Position numbers and translations under genes: made by a program
The notes under the pieces: generated by a model
The model's input: the letters and a program-made list of their open reading frames with translations, nothing else
Databases searched by the model: none
Told to the model about the DNA's origin: nothing
Shown here: positions 35,430 through 47,411 of the stretch, in pieces
Position numbering within the stretch: the stretch's first letter is position 1
Layout of the letters: the number at the start of each line of letters is the position of its first letter
Assembly (NCBI GenBank): GCA_003952965.2
Contig: CM025850.1
Coordinates: forward strand, 28,767,464-28,831,463
Length of the DNA: 64,000 nucleotides
Origin: Morella rubra
Taxonomy: Eukaryota > Streptophyta > Magnoliopsida > Fagales > Myricaceae
Direction of reading: 5' to 3'

Positions 35430-38400
35430 GTGAAATATTGAATCCGAACGCCAACGTGATGCCACGTAAACCAATTTTACGGTCAACGTTCCGGCATAAA
35501 ATATGGTGTGAATATTTAACTGATGTTGAAATTTTATCATTATTTGTGTAAAAGTTATTGAGGGGGTGTTTGTTTGTCAAAATTTTGGAGAATATTTTTG
35601 AAATTTTAAGAATCTTTACTTTATTGAGATTTATTGGAGTTTGTGAAAAGTGAAGTATGTATGTATAAAAGTTAAAAATTTTAGAGTGTGTTTGTTTTGT
35701 TGAAAATTTCTATGCCCCAAAATATTGGAGAAATAAACGGTACCTGAGTAGTATTGATATTTATAAAAAAAGTAACGTTGAGTTGTATTGATATTTGTGT
35801 ATAATAATGTTAGATTGTAATTTTAGAGAGTTAGATTGTAATTTTAGAGAGTTAACGGTTTGTTTAAATTTTCAGAATTTTTTGAATCCTGAGAATACAC
35901 AAACTGAACATGTTTTTTAACATCACCTAAAAAAAAATACAGCACGCATACCAATAAAGTTAACATCACCTAAAAATTCTCAAAACACAAAAAATTCTCA
36001 CAATACACATTAACCGAACAACATCTTAGATTCAAATTTAAAAAATTTCACTAAAACGAACATATCCGAAGATGCTATTAATTGCAGTCCATCTTTGAAC
36101 AATCTTTACTCTCCTCAAGAATTCTAATCCAAATATGTTTCCAAGCTGTCGTAGCTGTTAAGTTGGTATTGATAGTTTATACGGAATTAAACTAAATAAA
36201 TAACATGTTTTTAACAAAACATCTATCAGGATTATAATTGCAATTGCGGATTCGATTACTTATCTTGATATAGTAATTCAGGAATCTACAAGTTTCAACC
36301 CGCTTCACGATCCAATCCAAAGCTCCTGCGATTCAGAATAGAATAACAATAGAATAAAATAGCAACACAAATGTCTTGCCTCCTATGCCTCCTAAGGGAT
36401 TATATTCAAGGGATTTCTCTAATAGGTTCTAATGGCCAACCCCTTGAATATAACAGAGGCCTTGGGAAACCCTAGAGAGAGCATGATACATAGGATCCTT
36501 AGGGATCTCAAATTCCAGCCGTAGGGTTAAACTGAAGAACTCTTCTTCTAATAAAATTAGGGCTTCTACTAATTACAATCAAGTCCATCAACATATTGTA
36601 ATTGACTCCTGAAATTTGAGATTATTGCAAATATGCCCCTTTTACATACAATTAATTCTTTCCACCAAACTATATTCCATATAAGATATTAGGACTGGAT
36701 TAATCATTTGGATATCAAGGACACATAATTCTAATAGGTATCTCACTTGTTAAGGTATAAACAAGTAGTGGTAACCACCGGATAGCTAAAGTAATAGCAA
36801 AAGGCCTATGAGAGTGTGAGTTAGACATACGCTCAAGAGTTTAAATTAGTACTTGCTAAAAAATTATCCACTTAAATGAAAACTGATCAATTGGCTGATT
36901 AGTCTTTTCATAGTTTGTCGGATAATTGAACTCAATTTGTGCGGATACTGAATCAAATTTGTTTAAGTTCGGTGCACGTAAATGAGTATCCGAATTTGTT
37001 TAGTTATTAAAAAAAATAGATTTAATATTTTAGGCATTTTTTTAATATTTTTATTAGTCCCCAAAAATCATGATATGGATATCTTGGTTACGTGTTTGGT
37101 GTATGCAAAGCATTAAAACTAAGTCGCTGTTCGAGCGTGGGCACAGGGGTGCTAAGGATTCATCCTCATCGTTCAAAAAAAAAAAACAGATTTATACAAT
37201 ATGAAATATACCAAAAATGGTATAAGTTAAATTGATATTCAATTACTCATTTTGTAATAAAATTTCCCGTTTATTTGTGAAAATGGGAAATTTCTTTTTC
37301 TATCTTCACCTTCTTGTCATTAGAGCTTGATTTCGTTCGTAATGGGACCTCGAGAGCTACCCTTGAAATTGGACATTACTGAATATCTGTATGAAAGGAT
37401 TTTAAAATGTTAAGAGGCAACAACATAAATAAACTTTTTAAAAATTGGCTTGCTTCTTTTTGCTTGATTTGAGATGATCTTTAATTATTTTTCCCTAGAT
37501 TTTATATAATTCTCTTTCGTACTCGCTATACATAAATTAAAAAAATGTGTCCAGCCTATTAATATCAAATTACAACGGTTCATATGATATGATAAGACAA
37601 TTGTGGTCTATACTAAATTATCATTTCCATACTGAACAGACAAAAAATGGATACTAATGCCGTACAATTTCGTGTCCTGTTCCTCGTACAAATTATTTAT
37701 TATAAAAAATCGAATTATGAACCATGAATTCTCTTGTTTAAATCTCAACATATATGGACTGAAATAAAAATAAAAATAAAATTAGTCCGTTAGGAACTAA
37801 TAAAATGTGGTGTTTGTAGATCGTGGGTTGGGTTAACTTTCATTCGGAATTAACAGTCTCTATAAGACATTTTATCAAACATCTTATGGGCTCATCATGT
37901 CAATCCAATTTAGACAAGATAATCAATAGCTATGTTTCGCTAACCTCACCCCTCCATTGCCTTTGGTAGCAACTCGTTTTTTTTTCCATCAAATTTGCCA
38001 CGATAGAAGATTCTTCTGGTGTAGAGGCAGGGCCATTAAGTTACATTGCCGCGATGCTCCAGAACAAACCGGGGTAGATTGAGTTATCGTCTTTTAGCTG
38101 CCCCATAATCTAGTGCCCTAACTTCTCTGCAGCTTTTTGGGTTTTGGAATAATTTAGAGATTAGATAAGATAAAATGGATAATTTAGATTAATAACATTT
38201 AAGTGACATTTTAGACTGATCAGGTGAAGAATTATTTAAAATAAAAAAAACAAGCACTTGAAGGGTAATTAATTCACTAGGCACATGGTACTGTCCTACC
38301 TCTGGCCCACAAGATTCCCAACAAGGACCTGGCGAGTACCGGATCTTATCGTACACGAGCGGCTACCCGTAGATAATTTCGGTCTCTAATTAGTTCAACC
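35430..38400. other. Intergenic, with a nested MITE-like AT-rich cluster
   Basis: 35565-36070 holds several pieces of the form GTTTGTTTGTCAAAATTTTG and, inverted, CACTAAAACGAACAT. They resemble Tourist/Harbinger-type ends (compare GGGCATGTTCGTTTTG) and look like two or more nested, decayed MITEs. A duplicated GATTGTAATTTTAGAGAGTTA sits at about 35814 and 35834. The remainder to 38400 is AT-rich with no gene recognised. Confidence 0.4.
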
Positions 38401-38415
38401 GATTTGACTGGGCTC

Positions 38416-38423
38416 TATAAATA
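38416..38423 (+). promoter_or_regulatory. TATA box of the TAF8 gene
   Basis: TATAAATA follows GGGCTC and precedes a C-rich leader (ACACACCCCGTCCCACACAG), so a start about 30 bp downstream, near 38450, is likely. This leaves a leader of roughly 690 bp that may contain an intron: donor-like GTAAGA occurs at 38669 and 38704. Confidence 0.55.
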
Positions 38424-39123
38424 AACACACCCCGTCCCACACAGTTTCATTCATCGACCTCACTCCTCAGCAGGCTCTTATCCCCTCCTTCCTTCGATCC
38501 TTGGGGTCTTACCAGGGTTTATTAGAAACTTTTGAATTCGAAAATTTCCCTCCTTCTCCCTAAAGTCCTTCCTTGTTCTAAAACTTGGATAACGGTTCAA
38601 ACCTCTAGCGTCCTCAATTCCTTCTTTCTGATAGTCTTGGTTCTCTTGGATCCGAATATGATCGATTGAGAGTAAGATTCATTTCCAACCCTCCGGATTA
38701 CCGGTAAGACTCCGGTGGATTGATCTTTTGGCAGCCAATTGCTGTTTTCTTGTAATTTTTGTGCTCAGTAGCTTGGCTTCAAATTGATTACCTTCACTCT
38801 AGAGTCTAGGGTTTCTTGGCTTCGATTTGTTGATCTGTTAAATTCTGTTTCTGTCGTTTCTTTGGTTGCCGAGTAGTTCTATACTGGAAATTGAGGTTCC
38901 AGAGGAAGGAATTTTCTACTCAGTCGAAGGGGGTGGAAATTATTGTGCGGTTCAGTTGAATTTCGAGGTTTTTGTTTTTGGTTCCTCCTTTCTCTCGTCT
39001 ACCAAACGTGTAATAAGTGCTTTGGTTTTGGATGAGTGTTGTATAGTTCTAAATGTCGTGGAACTTCTCAAGTACTGAGGCTTATGGGGTCTATGATGCG
39101 GGCATGAGAAAACCCTAAATGAC

Positions 39124-39174
39124 ATGAGTTTTGAATATGAGCCATGGAGGTGGAAATGGTACAAGAGCGGATGA
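39124..39174 (+). other. Upstream ORF overlapping the TAF8 start
   Basis: An ATG 13 bases before the TAF8 ATG opens a 16-codon frame in another register that ends inside the coding region. If retained in the mRNA it would lower initiation at TAF8. Several other ATGs lie in the leader. Confidence 0.5.
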
Positions 39175-40243
39175 AAAACAAGAGCAAGATGCATCAAAAA
39201 GAACTGGAGCCGATGACTTTGGACGAGCAGTGTCGAAGGTTGCGGTGGCACAGGTATGTGAGAGCGTGGGGTTTCACAGCTTAAAAGACTCTGCTTTGGA
39301 GGCTCTCACTGATATCACAATTCGATATCTCTGTGACTTAGGAAAGATGGCAAGTTTCTGTGCTAACTTAGCTGGTAGGACAGAGTGTAATGTGTTTGAT
39401 ATCGTCAAAGGGTTGGAGGATTTGGAAGCTTCACAAGGCTTCATAGGTGGGTCAGAGATTAAACATTGTCTTGCTGGTTCGGGTATGGTGAAGGGAATAA
39501 TTGATTATGTGGGTTCAGCAGAGGAGATTCCTTTTGCTCAGCCAGTCCCACGTTTTCCAGTGGTTAAGAATGGGAAACTGATTCCAAGCTTTGTACAAAT
39601 GGGTGAAACGCCACCTGGCAAGCACATCCCGCCATGGTTGCCAGCTTTGCCTGATCCACATACTTACATTCATACACCTGTCTGGAATGAAAGGGCAACA
39701 GATCCTCGTGCAGATAAGATAGAGCAAGCACGACAACGCAGGAAGGCAGAGAGGTCTTTGCTGAGTTTGCAGCAAAGGTTGTTGCTCAATGGTTCGGTTG
39801 GAACTTCAGCCTCATGTAGTACCGTAAAGGAATCAGATGGGTCTGAAAATAACCCATTCCTTGGGAGGCCTCTACAACCAGGGGAGAAAGATATTTCTCT
39901 GGCTGTCCCACCGAGTAGATCTTTGGATGAAATGGTGGGGAGGAACCATGTCTCTGTTTTAGAGGCATTTGCTCCTGCCATTGAATCGGTTAAAGGTGGG
40001 ATTTCTGATGGTGGGGAAGAAGGGAAAAATGCTCTTCCTGATGTGAGGCCTGCTGTTCAGTTAAAGTTCAGAATTGGCAAGAAGTTCCTAAGTGAATCAT
40101 TGGATTTGAGCCTTCAGAAGAAGGGTAATGGGAGAGCAGCATCTTGGGGTGCACGGGATGAGGAGAGAGATGACAAGAAGAGGAGAGCTGAGTTTATTCT
40201 TAGACAATCTACAGAATACCCACTAGAACTCAATCAGTTGTAA
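39137..40243 (+). CDS. TAF8: Transcription initiation factor TFIID subunit 8
   Basis: A single coding exon of 368 residues. Residues about 25-105 are a histone fold of the bromodomain-associated type (FGRAVSKVAVAQVCESVGF, CNVFDIVKGLEDLEA). In TFIID this partner of TAF10 helps to load TAF2. Residues about 125-200 hold the TAF8 C-terminal domain (EEIPFAQPVPRFPV, PPGKHIPPWLPALPDPHTY). The remainder is charged, low in structure, and ends RQSTEYPLELNQL. The ATG at 39137 (MSHGGGNG) is chosen because plant homologues begin MSHG; the codon two before it is TTG. It matches Arabidopsis AT4G34340 in memory. No lesion is seen. The intronless coding region with a long leader is usual for this family. Confidence 0.93.
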   Translation: MSHGGGNGTRADEKQEQDASKRTGADDFGRAVSKVAVAQVCESVGFHSLKDSALEALTDITIRYLCDLGKMASFCANLAGRTECNVFDIVKGLEDLEASQGFIGGSEIKHCLAGSGMVKGIIDYVGSAEEIPFAQPVPRFPVVKNGKLIPSFVQMGETPPGKHIPPWLPALPDPHTYIHTPVWNERATDPRADKIEQARQRRKAERSLLSLQQRLLLNGSVGTSASCSTVKESDGSENNPFLGRPLQPGEKDISLAVPPSRSLDEMVGRNHVSVLEAFAPAIESVKGGISDGGEEGKNALPDVRPAVQLKFRIGKKFLSESLDLSLQKKGNGRAASWGARDEERDDKKRRAEFILRQSTEYPLELNQL

Positions 40244-43200
40244 ACTAGTTAGTTTAGAAGTCGCCATTAACAGTGGGCTATGAATGCTCCAAAATCGAGG
40301 GCATGCTCCTTATTCTGGTATGGATATTTTCAGAATCTAGTTGTGAGTTCCTCACGGTCCACTTCACATTTTTTTAGAGGCATGTCATTGTATTTTTCAT
40401 TGTTACTCTAACATCTGCTTTGATTCTTTGAAAATGAAGTTCTTTCGTTTTCATTTTCCACTATCTGATATTGTGTTGGTACACTGACTTCTAGTTTTTA
40501 AATTTATTCACTGACTAATATTCTCCTGGGGGCACAATTCATTCTATTTATCATGCAATTTTATGGAACTGTGGAGATTATTTATTGGTGCTCATTATAT
40601 AGTATTACTAGTTTTCTTTCCGGAACATACTTAAAAAGAAAAGTTAAGGTCTTTCGTCCTTTCATAAGGAATTGACATAAGTGATTTTGAAACAAGTACA
40701 ATGAAGAGACGAGCACTCTAATCAGGTTAATGCACACAGTTAACTAAATGATAGGATACCTTCCGTATTCCCATTGACTATGAACGTTTGGAGCTTTGTA
40801 TGCTTATTAGTTGAGAGTATAAAAGAGGTACAGAACTTTCATATGAGTTTAGACCTTGGTTAATATCCTTGTGTGCAAAGTTTATTTTTCGTTTCTAAAC
40901 TTTTGCAGTCCTTTTAGGGTTATTAAATTGTTAATTATGAAATAGAAGCTCAAGCTTATAATCACTGGTGCTCGGGTAGGCCTGACTAGCATTTATAACA
41001 AAAAATAGCACAGTTACAGCAAAGAGAAAGTTGGCTGAAAAGGGTTCCTGTGCACTTAACACCAACAAATAGTGATAAACAATATTCTGCTTTTCTTTTA
41101 ACATCATTAGTCGTGTAACTATTGTTTTGTGTAGTTAGTCACAAATTTCAATTTCACTTTAACATAGAAATTATCCATAATCATTATTGTTTTTGGAAAC
41201 TTCTCACACCTTGCTGTAGGGCTGGTAGTTTCCGTATGAGATATGTAAAACTGAGGGTTGGGTTTTGGGGGGTGGAGGGGAGTCGGCCTGCCAGAATTCA
41301 GTATCTTTCATCAGTCCAAAATATACATCTTTTGCATAAATGTGGTCACTCTTAAGGACATACCAGTTGGCTCTAAAACAATTGCCTTTAGTAAAGCTGT
41401 CTAAATTTTCTGAACACAGTTATTTCTGGTTTGTAGCCTTATGGTTAACTATTATATCATGAGGTATTTCTATGTGGCCGTGTTCATTCATGTTTCATGC
41501 CATGTAGTCCTTGCGAGATTGTCAAAGGCAAAGAATCACTTCCCCAGGCTACCTCTTGCATCTGGCTTTCTTTCCTTTTTTTTTTTTTTGCGATACGAAA
41601 TCGATTATTATATCTATTTTGCCATTTCTATCACTTATACATCTGGCTTTCTTGCTATCTTCTTCTTTTAAGAACTTATGATGCACTCTATAATCTATAT
41701 GTGGTTTCCACGAAAAGTTATATTTTCTTTCCCTAAACTAACATCCAATTTGCAATGTGGCCACCAAACTATTATTTTTCATTGTTGATATTCTATACTA
41801 CTAACTTCTTTGTACTATGCACTGACTAATAAAATTAATGAAAAACAGGGTACTTAACAAAACTGTAATAGTCGGAGGGGATATTTAATGTTCCTATGGT
41901 TTCGGAAATTCTATATGATTGATGACTAACGTACTTGAGAAATTCACATTTCTTGAAAGTCAAATCTAAGAAAAATTTGTGACAACACGAGTGTATGGGT
42001 TCCTCCGAATTTTAGTTAAAAAAATCACATTGATTGCACATTCTGAAAACTTAGGATGTTGGTGAATACGGGTTATAACCAGCACACCCTTTTGAGTTAA
42101 TCCAAATCCTTGTTATGCTGCATCTAATAACTCAATGTACGGTGGATATGCAAGATATCAAATGGAACCAAAAATTTTGGGCTCTCCCTTGCACGGTGCA
42201 AGCATCGGTAACTGGTTATTCTTCATACTTTTCGTGTCATTAGCTTACTGACGGTGTTGCAGTCTCTGGTTTCCAACATTAGAAGGTAGGGGGAACCCTT
42301 CGGCAATTGTTTTATAGTTAGCTATGAAAGGGGCTCTTCTTTCCTCCTTCTCGTCGTTTGATTTCAGGCAGATCCGCATTATTTGGCCTTCTCTATAGTT
42401 CTTCCCTTCACCAAATATTGATTTTGTGTTCGCATCCGTTCATAATCTGAAATCCTCGTTGAAATGGAGGAAAGCAGTGAGATTCGAAATCGTCGTTGTC
42501 ATTTGAATGCTTCTTTTTTGGGTCAAATAATCGTCAGTGAATGTTAGCCCTGTGGCATCTCCCCCCGTATTCTTTGTATTCATCTATTTACAGGCAATTG
42601 ATAGAATAATTTATGTATTGATTTTCATAACATTCGTCCATATTTCCTGTTGTAATATTAACCTCTTTGGCTTCTTCTTGACTTTTGACTGGTTTCATCT
42701 CTCGGTGAAGAAAAAATGCCCTGAAATGCTGTTGGAAGAAATGCACCCAAGATGTGTGCCTTGTTGCCTCGGCTAGCCTGTTCCTGCCTAACTATTCCAT
42801 TCGAATCAAATATAGAAAGAAATTAAAAATGCAGCAGGATGGACAGAGCTACAGAAAAAGCACATGATTGGGTTTGGGGGTTGTCAGCTTGTTTGATGTG
42901 TACATGACTCGGGCAATTAAAACTGCATGCATATACCTATACATATACATACCCGTATCTGGAATTTATGTGTTTGGGAAATTTTCATTTTTTCTCCTAA
43001 CAGCCCTCTATTTGCAATGTTGTGTTTAGATTGACAGCAGATCTTAATTAAATTGGTATATTACAAAAATATGGTAGTTTAAGGGGATCAATTGTCAAAA
43101 AGAATAGTTTGTGGTATATTACAAATAGAGTATAGTTTGCAGAGTAAAGTATAATTCCTTGTATTATTTCTTTTTCTTTGGTATTGAGAGACAATCCGCA

Positions 43201-43520
43201 TCACCCTCTATCTTGGATTGAATCTAGTTCAGTATGGTCGCGCTGGAAGGTATTTTCTGTATTATTTCATACTTGATAATACTCAGCTACTGATTTTCTT
43301 TATTTTTGATTTCCCTCCGTTCTCTTTTTTGCTGATCTTTGGGAAATTTGTTTCTAGAATATTTTAAGTAAAGGAGGAAGTACCAAATCAAAATGTTTCA
43401 ATAGAGTTTTGTTTAGTTGGTTACTTGCTGCCTTAACGTAATCAATCTTGAAACAGCCATAATAAAAGATCAGTGCCTTTTATTTTAACTAAGCCATAAT
43501 AAAATCTCATACCCAAACGC
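40244..43520. other. TAF8 3' region and intergenic DNA
   Basis: The first 200-300 bp are presumably the TAF8 3' leader. The rest is AT-rich with short frames lacking domain resemblance. 42966-43163 has weakly inverted ends (GGAAATTTTCATT against its complement AAGTATAATTCC) that may mark a decayed MITE. Confidence 0.4.
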
Positions 43521-43529
43521 CTGAACCTC

Positions 43530-43925
43530 CCCTTCGTGCGCGACCCTTGGGTCAATGAGAGAAGCTCCGGCTCCTCCTTGCACCATATAGCGGAGGTAAT
43601 TATACAAATCGTCTAATCGCTTGTGTTCCTTGTCTCCTGGCTCCTCCATATTGATGTTTGCAAGAAGAAGGTCCGTGGAAGATTTGTCTCCTCGCCTCCG
43701 GTGATAGGCACCGTGGCAATAATGTGGCCCTTTGTTCTATTAGGGGCTTTGTGGCCGTTCCCTTGTGTTGATCTTGGGTCCTTTTGTTATGTTGGACGTT
43801 TAGAGTTGCTGGCCTGTAATATCTGTGTTGGTCGGTGATTTTTGTGTTCTGGGTTTAGTTGTTTGACGTTGATGTTGTACTGGTTCCATATGTATGAACA
43901 TCAATTGCTTAAAAAAAAAAAAAAA
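43530..43925 (+). mobile_element. Possible truncated non-LTR retrotransposon 3' end
   Basis: A GC-richer plus-strand segment ends GTATGAACATCAATTGCTT followed by 15 A residues (43911-43925). A poly-A terminus on a short segment of different composition suggests a 5'-truncated LINE or a retroposed mRNA. No reverse transcriptase is present and target duplications were not identified. Confidence 0.35.
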
Positions 43926-43966
43926 CTAAACCAATCTTCATGTTATTGAAACCTCACCAAAATAGA

Positions 43967-44492
43967 TGATAAATCAGTTGGTTTATGGTCAATACGTTAG
44001 AGTAAATGCAGCTTGACCTTCCCGTTTCTTTCCCTGTAAAACAATAAAGGACCCCGGGTTCCGAAGTGTGGAACCTCTGAAGCTTAAGTCAATCCCCTCT
44101 TTTTATACGAGTTTTGCTATTTTATCACATAAGAAATCACTTATCTGTTCTCATCATTAGCTTCTCTTTTTATAGTGCTTTTGCCCACGTCCCCCTCTTT
44201 TCCTCTAGCCGGGATTTTAGCGAGTAGTTCTTGTCCCTGTTAGGTCGTGCTTTGTGATATTCTCTCCACCTTTTTTCCACGGTTATTCGTATATGCTACG
44301 GGTATAGTGAGAACGTGGTGCCGTGGCTTATCGTGGGCCGTTAGGTAACTGTTTGCGGCATATGTAGTGATTTTCTCTTTTGGAAATATGCGACGTGGGT
44401 TAGGTTGTAACTGTTGGGCTTTTGAAAGACGTAATCATATTTTTCGGCCTAAATTGGTTTGGGCTGGATGTGATTCAGTATTGGCACCATCA
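43967..44492 (-). repeat. 3' LTR (sense orientation minus)
   Basis: 526 bp, TGATAAATCAG to GGCACCATCA on the plus strand, matching 53007-53532 at about 95%. Confidence 0.92.
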
Positions 44493-44508
44493 GAGTCCCC
44501 CCATTCTT
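44493..44508 (-). other. Polypurine tract
   Basis: The minus strand reads AAGAATGGGGGGACTC directly before the 3' LTR, the expected plus-strand primer site. Confidence 0.75.
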
Positions 44509-44647
44509 GAGCAGATTTGCAAAATCGGGTTGAGAATGTTTGCTATGCTTCGGATGCCGAGGTATGGGGAGAAAGAAGCTAATGCATGACATAATTGAAT
44601 CTATATTAATGATTACATCTCGGTCCAAGGGGGAATCACCCATTCAA

Positions 44648-45367
44648 TTACATCTCCTGTGGAACGTAAATATATATCACAATATCGAAACTCTTTGTTT
44701 GCATAGCAGGTGTTGCAGAAATAGTGTCGATAGGTGACCCACCATTTTGGGAAATGGGAGGCTGGGATCTCGGTTGTCTCTGGGATGTAACAAGATGTTT
44801 CTTTGGGGCATTCAATCCTTGTTTTTCAATGTGTTCTTCGTAGTGTTCATTAGCACGACCCCATCTAGTCATTGCCCAATCTAGGATGGTCTTGATAACC
44901 TCCATTTGAAAGCTCTGAAATTATGTCTACGGCAGTCTGCCTCGAGTTCCTTCCTTGATGGTGATAGGCCAAGGCGAGAAGGTATTTGGCCTTCGATTTC
45001 CCCCCTTTGCCGAAGCGTGGACTTCCTTCAGTCCTTCTTTGACTGTTGTGGTCCAACGCATTTTTTCGCTACCTCGGACGAAGAGTTCATGCGGTTTTTT
45101 GCTCGCGTAACATTTGTTGCAGAGGGTTTTCCACACTTCGGTCAGGGGGTATGGGGGTGGTATATCTTCAATCCTCAACCTTCGATAGACCGTCGGTCCA
45201 TGAGCTGCTTGATAAAATTGTTTAGATACTAGGCAGAGGCTTTGCCATTCTCTTGGGTTGTCACGGACAATCTTGCTTATCACTTCGGACCATAGTTCTT
45301 CAGGTAGGGCTTGAAGGCTTCGTTTCGTCGGTCGCATCTTTCTTTTCTTCGGTATCTTCTGCGACAC
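44648..45367 (-). pseudogene. F-box-like gene 2 in the retrotransposon, broken
   Basis: It starts MSQKIPKKRKMRPTKR. Residues about 20-70 are an F-box (LPEELWSEVISKIV, SLCLVSKQFYQAA), followed by a region of the F-box At2g35280-like type (LCNKCYASKKPHELFVRG). After SEKMRW the reading frame is lost. Related sequence continues in other frames (KAKYLLALAYHHQG near 44970, then EVIKTILDWAMTRW near 44890), so at least two frameshifts are needed to follow it. It has the same orientation as pol and lies between gene copy 1 and the PPT. F-box proteins recruit SKP1-CUL1 ubiquitin ligases; whether this one ever did is unknown. Confidence 0.65.
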
Positions 45368-46122
45368 TTTTCTTTCTTTTCTTGTGATAGTCCCTCTTTT
45401 TATATTTGTATGTACTTGACGTTATCTTCTTAGGAGGGAAAGACTGTTCAAGTTTCGGCGCATTGTTTTCTTCATCTTCCTAATTGCACATCCCTTTGGT
45501 TTCGCGCTTTTAGCTTCTTATGCTTTAAATGCCTCCCACTCGTAGTTGACACATGCCCGCTCAAAAATTTCACAGATGATCGTGGGTGGTTATCTCTTCG
45601 CGTGTCTTGAGTAACGCGTAGCATTAAATGCGGCCGTTTCTGGTATTCGACGTTCCGGCTGATTGTCGTCCCTAACAACACGTGGTCTCTATTGGCACGC
45701 CTGCGATTTCAGGCGTGGCGTTGTGTCGTTTCGAACAGTACGTTGCTTTTAATGCTGCAGCCTTCGACGTTTGCCGCTTCGATTTGATTATGTGTCGCGT
45801 GGCTTTCTGGTGATTATCCGAGTTGATGTATATCATTTCACTTTGCGACGGAATAGTCTGCACTATGGTGGCAGTTCTGTAATGTCTGACAATTTGGGAT
45901 CATATAGGTTAGGTCAGCTTTTTGATTCGGACGGTAGTGCCAAATATGGTTCCTGTCCTTGGTTGATGCATGCTGATATTGTAGTGATGTTGGTTCATTT
46001 TTGGCAAAGTCATTTCTTTGATAATGTTGCGACCAACTGATTTGGTTAGCGTTAGAATATTTGGTCCCACGCTATAATCGTAAAGAATAAAAGGAACTTT
46101 TGCAGAATAAAAGCTGATTTTA

Positions 46123-46862
46123 TTAATTATGGAAAGGAAATAAGGCATTTGGACTAGGCCATTGCCTTGACATGTGCTCGTGGAGGTGTTTGAACACCCA
46201 ATTTACATAGCATGTTTTACAGAGGCTTTCTTCTGGCCTTTTCTTCCCGCGATCCGCCATGAAAGGGGGGTTATAGTCGTCTGGACAAAGGACATATTTG
46301 TCTACGTGAAAACTTAATCCGCCATACCCAATGTGGTGTGTCAGCCACCCTCGCATGACGCTTATCAGTATTCGCATTCCTTTCCTTCCGAGCTGCGTGC
46401 GTAAATGCCAGATTATGTTGCGGGCTTGTGCGCGGAATGTTTCTTCTTGTGCAGCATTGTACAGGATGGCCATGAAGAAACGTGCTGATTTATGTCCTTC
46501 TGAAGCTGATGCTCTCAATTTGTCGATGGCCATGTGGGTTACTCCTTTCTCGGAGGTGTTGGGCCGCTTCTATGAACACTTCGTGAGGGTTTCTTGCTTC
46601 GCGACAAAATTGCTTAACCCTGTGCCAGGTAGGGGTCGGCAGCCAAGGTGTGCAGTAATCCTCCAGGTTCATCCTTTTGAAGGATAACTGGTTCGAGGCT
46701 GCATGATAGAATTCTCGGGACACTAACTTGAATTGTTTCCAATCATTAGCGTCGCGCTTCGCCACATAGCTGGCGATGATGATTAGAACATCGAGGGGGA
46801 GGTATGGGAGCCGACTGTTCTCCTTTGTTTGTGCCGGACCGTTTTCTGATTTTTGTTGCCAT
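46123..46862 (-). pseudogene. F-box-like gene 1 in the retrotransposon, broken
   Basis: It starts MATKIRKRSGTNKG at 46862. An apparent extra C in the C-run near 46796-46800 shifts the frame into an F-box-like helix (PLDVLIIIASYVAKR, FKLVSREFYHAAS). After NPHEVFIEAAQHL a second shift near 46545 leads to THMAIDKLRASASEG, SARFFMAILYNAAQEE and a C-terminal part with CPDDYN and CKTCYVNWVF, where a Cys pair suggests a small metal site. The domain order parallels gene 2 at 44648-45367, so the two are tandem relatives. Both are in pol sense. It ends at 46123 with LFPFHN. Confidence 0.65.
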
Positions 46863-47411
46863 TTTTGTTTGCTTTTTGAATGTTATTTTTTTCTTGTTTG
46901 GGTGTTTGTTGTCCCTTTTATAGATGCTGTGGCCGACGTAGTCGTGTGATCGTGGCCTTCGTGAGTGCATACGGGATTCCGTCGTGGCTTCGGATACGGA
47001 TTTATTTCGGAAGTCCGATAGGCTTTCCCGATGGATTGCTTTTACTTGTTTTTTATGATGACGGGTAATTTAGTAAATTGACACGTTGAGTCATTGATTG
47101 TGGTTTGGTGGGAATTGTTGCAGAAGTTGTAGAAAATCTTCTGACGCATCGTTTCCCGTATCTGGGTGTCATTTCATTTTTAAATTAACCGTCATCTCTT
47201 GGGACTATTCGGCTATGGATATACAGAGTGTCGTTTTGGAACGTATTGCGTCAATCTTTGAAACGGCGTGTTTTCTTTTGAGGGGCTTTTTGGTCATTGT
47301 ATTTTTCCTTATTTAGCCCCCTCTTATTTGCGTTATTTTCCAAATACTTCTAGACTCTTCGCCTTTCATCTTCTGATCTTTACCCTCTATTCGTCCTTTT
47401 ATTTTTCTACA

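Noticed and set aside
37100..37185. Possible SINE tail before an A-run
   Set aside because: No A and B box promoter elements or target duplication could be identified.
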